In this document: positions 60,771-64,000 of the stretch, piece after piece
How the letters are laid out: every line of letters starts with the position of its first letter
Numbering within the stretch: position 1 is the stretch's first letter
Origin: Dermatemys mawii
Taxonomy: Eukaryota > Chordata > Testudines > Dermatemydidae
Length of the DNA stretch: 64,000 bases
Assembly (NCBI GenBank): GCA_007922305.1
Contig: ML677373.1
Location: forward strand, 16,377,804-16,441,803
Direction: 5' to 3'
Notes under the pieces: generated by a model
Databases searched by the model: none
Seen by the model: the letters and a program-made list of their open reading frames with translations, nothing else
Told to the model about the DNA's origin: nothing
Made by a program: the position numbers and the translations under genes

Positions 60771-61442
60771 TGTGTGCTGCCCCAGCTCTGCGCAGATAGC
60801 TGACACAGCAGACCCCGAGAGAACACCCAAAGATCACAGACTCTAGTAAGGTACGAAGGCACCCGGGCCAGGTTTATTGTCAAATGAAACAGTCTCTAGC
60901 TTCGCCGGATTAACGATCAACAGGTCTGCTAGTCCCTATGTGCTCTCCAGACAATGGACACAGCTCAGTCAGCAGCAGGATCGCTAATGCCCCCTAGGCT
61001 GGACAGAGACACTGCCCCAGGGCTGTTATTCTTATACACAGGTACAAACAAGTTACACATCACTCCTGACGTACAGCCTCTCTACACAACAGGGTGCATC
61101 CCCTCTATGTAGTAAGGTGCCGTCTCTCACCTTGTACAGGTTGGTTTGAGAAAAACAACTCTATTCATCATGTTACCCTTTTGCCCCTGTCTTTAGGATG
61201 GGTCGGCCAGTTCCTTGTTATCTGTATGGAATGTGCCAGTGTCTTGGTACCTCTTAGATCTGTGTACTTTTGCAACATCAGCCCTTTCCTTGCCAACTTC
61301 TGTGAGCAGGGCCTGCCTCTAGCTCACAGCTTAACTTTGCTTTATGTTAGCAAAGTCTTGACCATTACTTTAGCTCAGGCCTTAGGCCTCATACTGGGCC
61401 TCTGATACAAGGGTTTATGTTTCAGGGCCTCATCTTACTACA
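60771..61442 (-). mobile_element. Solo LTR of an endogenous retrovirus, minus strand
   Basis: On the minus strand it runs from TGTAGTAAGATGAGGCCCTG to …GGGGCAGCACACA, so it has TG…CA ends and is 672 bp long. TGTGTATAAG (plus-strand 61031-61040) is a TATA box. AATAAA (60873-60878) lies about 155 bp further on, then U5 with a CT-rich GTGTTCTCTCGGGG. The order U3-TATA-R-poly(A)-U5 is typical of retroviral LTRs. No internal viral genes and no flanking duplication are visible. Confidence 0.7.
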
Positions 61443-64000
61443 GGGCCCAGTGGAAGGACCCAGGTGGTTCCCAAAGGCAGGGGCAGACTCCAGATTGGCT
61501 CCTGTGTGACTTCTGCAGTTCCATCAAATTGACTGCCTCTGGCATAGCCAAAGATGTGGACAATAGGCATCCCTTGGAGAACCTGGGCTTTTTTCTTTGA
61601 GTACTCTTGTTGTGAGACCTGGGAGTAGGACAGTGTCCTCTGCTGGGGCTGATACTTTTATGATTTTCTTAGAGGACTAGTGTCTAAATCCCTCAGGATT
61701 TGAGGGTTATCGTACTCTCCTTGAGGAAAAAGCTTTGTCATCTGGCTGAAGAACTCCATTACCTCAAAGGGCAAGTTCACCAGTGCCCCTTAACCACATT
61801 GTTAGCTCTCCTGAAAGCTTGGCGGCTAATTGCAAAACATTTCGGAATAAACACAACATTAGGCTTCCCATCTGCAATATAACTCCCCAAGGCCTTTTTT
61901 CATTCTTTTATTCTTTCCTTTTTTTATTCTACAGTGACTGACAGACCTGCTGTGCTAGCCAGGATGCTTGCTACATTTCAGAACTGCTGAGCTGAATTGT
62001 TAGTAGAGCTGGGAACTTGAACTTCAGATCTAGATGCTCTACACACTGGGGGATGTTAGTATTTGGAGCCTTTGCTTCTTAAATGTCCCTTAAAAATCTA
62101 TGCTGCCAATGGCGTGGCTTTGTCAGGGTTTTGAGTGTGCTAAGAATGTTACAGTGTCAGCCCTTTAATGTTCCAGAGGCAAACTAATGAACTCCAGGGG
62201 AAAAAATATCCCATTTTTATGCACACAAAATAATTCTCAAATCCCAGAAACTATCTGGCTGAATAGGCAGGGAGACTGAATATGCCTTAAAGACATCTGT
62301 ATGAATTAAGGTGGGAGCGCACACTGATGCAATGGGAGAGGAAGGTAACAGTGACACTGCCCAGTCTGTACATATTGTATGGATTAAGCACTCACACTGG
62401 AATAAATGTGACTACTCACATGCTTATGTATATAGACCTCAAGCCTGTAAATGCCTAACAGAAGCTGTCAGATTTCGAGCTGTCAGTCAAGCATTTTGCA
62501 GGAGTCCAAAACTGACTGAAAATGCACAAAATACAAAGAATGAACAAATGAATACTTTGGCATTGCATCCATCATCTCAGAAAGAAGCGTAGGGTAAAAT
62601 CCTTCAGGCAAGAGAACAGAGCTGTAAATCTCTGGAAAGACCGATAGTGGCCTTCTTCTTCCTTAATAAAGGATAGCACACATTATTACAGTCTTGGACC
62701 TGGTTATATTTATAGTTTAACTCCTGTTCTTATCAAGCCACACAATCATGCGTAGAGGAGTTCTTTCATTCACTTGATTTATAACTTGAATATGAACCAT
62801 AATTTGGCACATGCCATTTTCCAGTTGTGAACTGCTCAGGTACCAGTCAGTGAGCGCCATCACCTGGACAGGATCCAGCCAAACATCTGATATCCATGAA
62901 GCTTGGAAATTCTGGGCTCTAGCCACCAAAAAATAGTGCTAGAAGTTCCCTGTCACGCTCCTTCCCTGCGCTGAAGAGAGAGACGTTCAGAATGTATATA
63001 GAATAGGGCCATTATTGATTGTATCAACAGATTCCCTTCAATCCAGTGGACTGGTTAGTCCTGCAGACCCCTAGGAACATTTGAAAATCCTATGTGATAA
63101 CATAGCTATGCGTTGAAGAGTGAGGAAGATGCTGAAAGAGAATAAAATGGATTGACACACTGGAAGAGCTTGTGATCATGAACAATGAAATAAACACAAA
63201 ACCCAGGTAGAGCCTAAGCATGTGTCTTTTAAAATATAAGTACATTAATGATGAGGATGTTTCTTTCTTTTTTTTTGATAGGCAATTTTAGTCAAAGACA
63301 CCAAACATGGGTCAAAAGATTAACTCTCTCTTTTGGATTCTTATATGGCTCGTTAGTCTAGTATCTGAGTGCACATTGTAACTACCAACTCTTTGCACTC
63401 ATTTGTATTGTACACTCTGTGCACATATGGTTCATTGTATCATAGCTAGATGGATACTTGTATCTATCTCATACATCAACCTTCTAAAACAAGGGATGAT
63501 GTAAGAACTACTTTCATAAGTATCATCTGTGTATATTATATATTTTTGTATTAATGTAGAGAGACTAATCAAAAGTGTATCACAGTTGGCACTGTTTGAA
63601 CACATAACAAAAGATTTCTACAGCACCTATTCATCAATGTATTTTGAAAAACTTATCCTTATCTATACCTTGTAAATGTACAGAGTACCTGCAGCAATGG
63701 ATATGTGTTTTGCAAAATGGTACTTAAAACAGCACTCTCATAACATCTTTTTGTTAGAAAGGAGACTTGCGTTTATGGCTGGATCCCTGGGTAGACATCC
63801 AAATTTCATATGTATATTTCATGCTTTAAATGTTGCATATGTGTGAGGAATATGTGAGATTATCCATCTTGCTTTCTGTCTGTAATATGGAAACACACAA
63901 AGTTAGACATTTACATATGTGAATGTGGGTATACTAAAATCCATTTAGGTAACTAGAGGGGAAGCTATACATAAACACATACTGGCATACCTGCATAGCT
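61443..64000. other. Intergenic DNA to the window end, no gene seen
   Basis: AT-rich DNA without recognisable exons, RNAs or full repeats. In other amniotes MMD lies downstream of HLF on the opposite strand, but I see none of its exons here; the distance is short compared with the human interval. Confidence 0.5.

Noticed and set aside
61094..61405. A 103-codon plus-strand frame resembling a hydrophobic protein
   Set aside because: It lies antisense within the solo LTR and has no domain. Hydrophobicity follows from base composition.
1..64000. Search for tRNA, rRNA, snRNA or CRISPR-like arrays
   Set aside because: The only pol III-type boxes found belong to the SINE at 58604-58795. No regularly spaced direct repeats were seen.

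Overview
The window is vertebrate nuclear DNA, almost certainly from a turtle. It holds one protein-coding gene with large introns, GT-AG splice sites and a CpG-rich promoter. The rest is dominated by interspersed repeats typical of turtle genomes: short palindromic hAT-type MITEs, 'GTCTACACT'-type inverted-repeat elements, a CR1 LINE 3' end, a tRNA-derived SINE with a CR1-like tail, MIR SINEs and solo LTRs. No bacterial-type operon, CRISPR array or prophage is present.

The gene is HLF (hepatic leukemia factor), a PAR bZIP transcription factor, complete on the + strand. Four coding exons at 5132-5237, 6998-7333, 40498-40718 and 44309-44524 join in frame to give a 292-residue protein. Splice phases are 1, 1 and 0. 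Exon 1 encodes the conserved N-terminus, exon 2 the acidic activation region, exon 3 the proline/acidic-rich (PAR) region and exon 4 the DNA-binding basic region and leucine zipper. A CpG-rich promoter with a palindromic CRE (4858-4865) lies just upstream. A repeat-poor 3'UTR of about 4 kb ends near a poly(A) signal at 48482-48487.

Layout: 1-4.6 kb is upstream intergenic DNA with nested hAT-type elements (1.3-1.95 kb). 4.7-5.2 kb is the promoter and exon 1, bracketed by two oppositely oriented copies of one small hAT MITE. 5.2-7.3 kb is intron 1 and exon 2. 7.3-40.5 kb is intron 2, which holds a 1.6-kb hAT fossil just after the donor site, a second nested 1.6-kb hAT-type element (18.59-20.21 kb), several GTCTACACT-type MITEs, a Tigger-like MITE, a CR1 end and MIR copies. 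40.5-44.5 kb is exon 3, intron 3 and exon 4. 44.5-48.5 kb is the 3'UTR. 48.5-64 kb is downstream intergenic DNA with LTR-type elements (52.6, 56.3 and 60.8 kb), a tRNA-SINE (58.6 kb) and MIRs. I see no second gene in it.

I found no convincing undescribed biological system. The most interesting observations are the loss of HLF's usual first methionine, the MITE pair bracketing the HLF promoter and exon 1, and a well-supported nested hAT stratigraphy with readable 8-bp target-site duplications.
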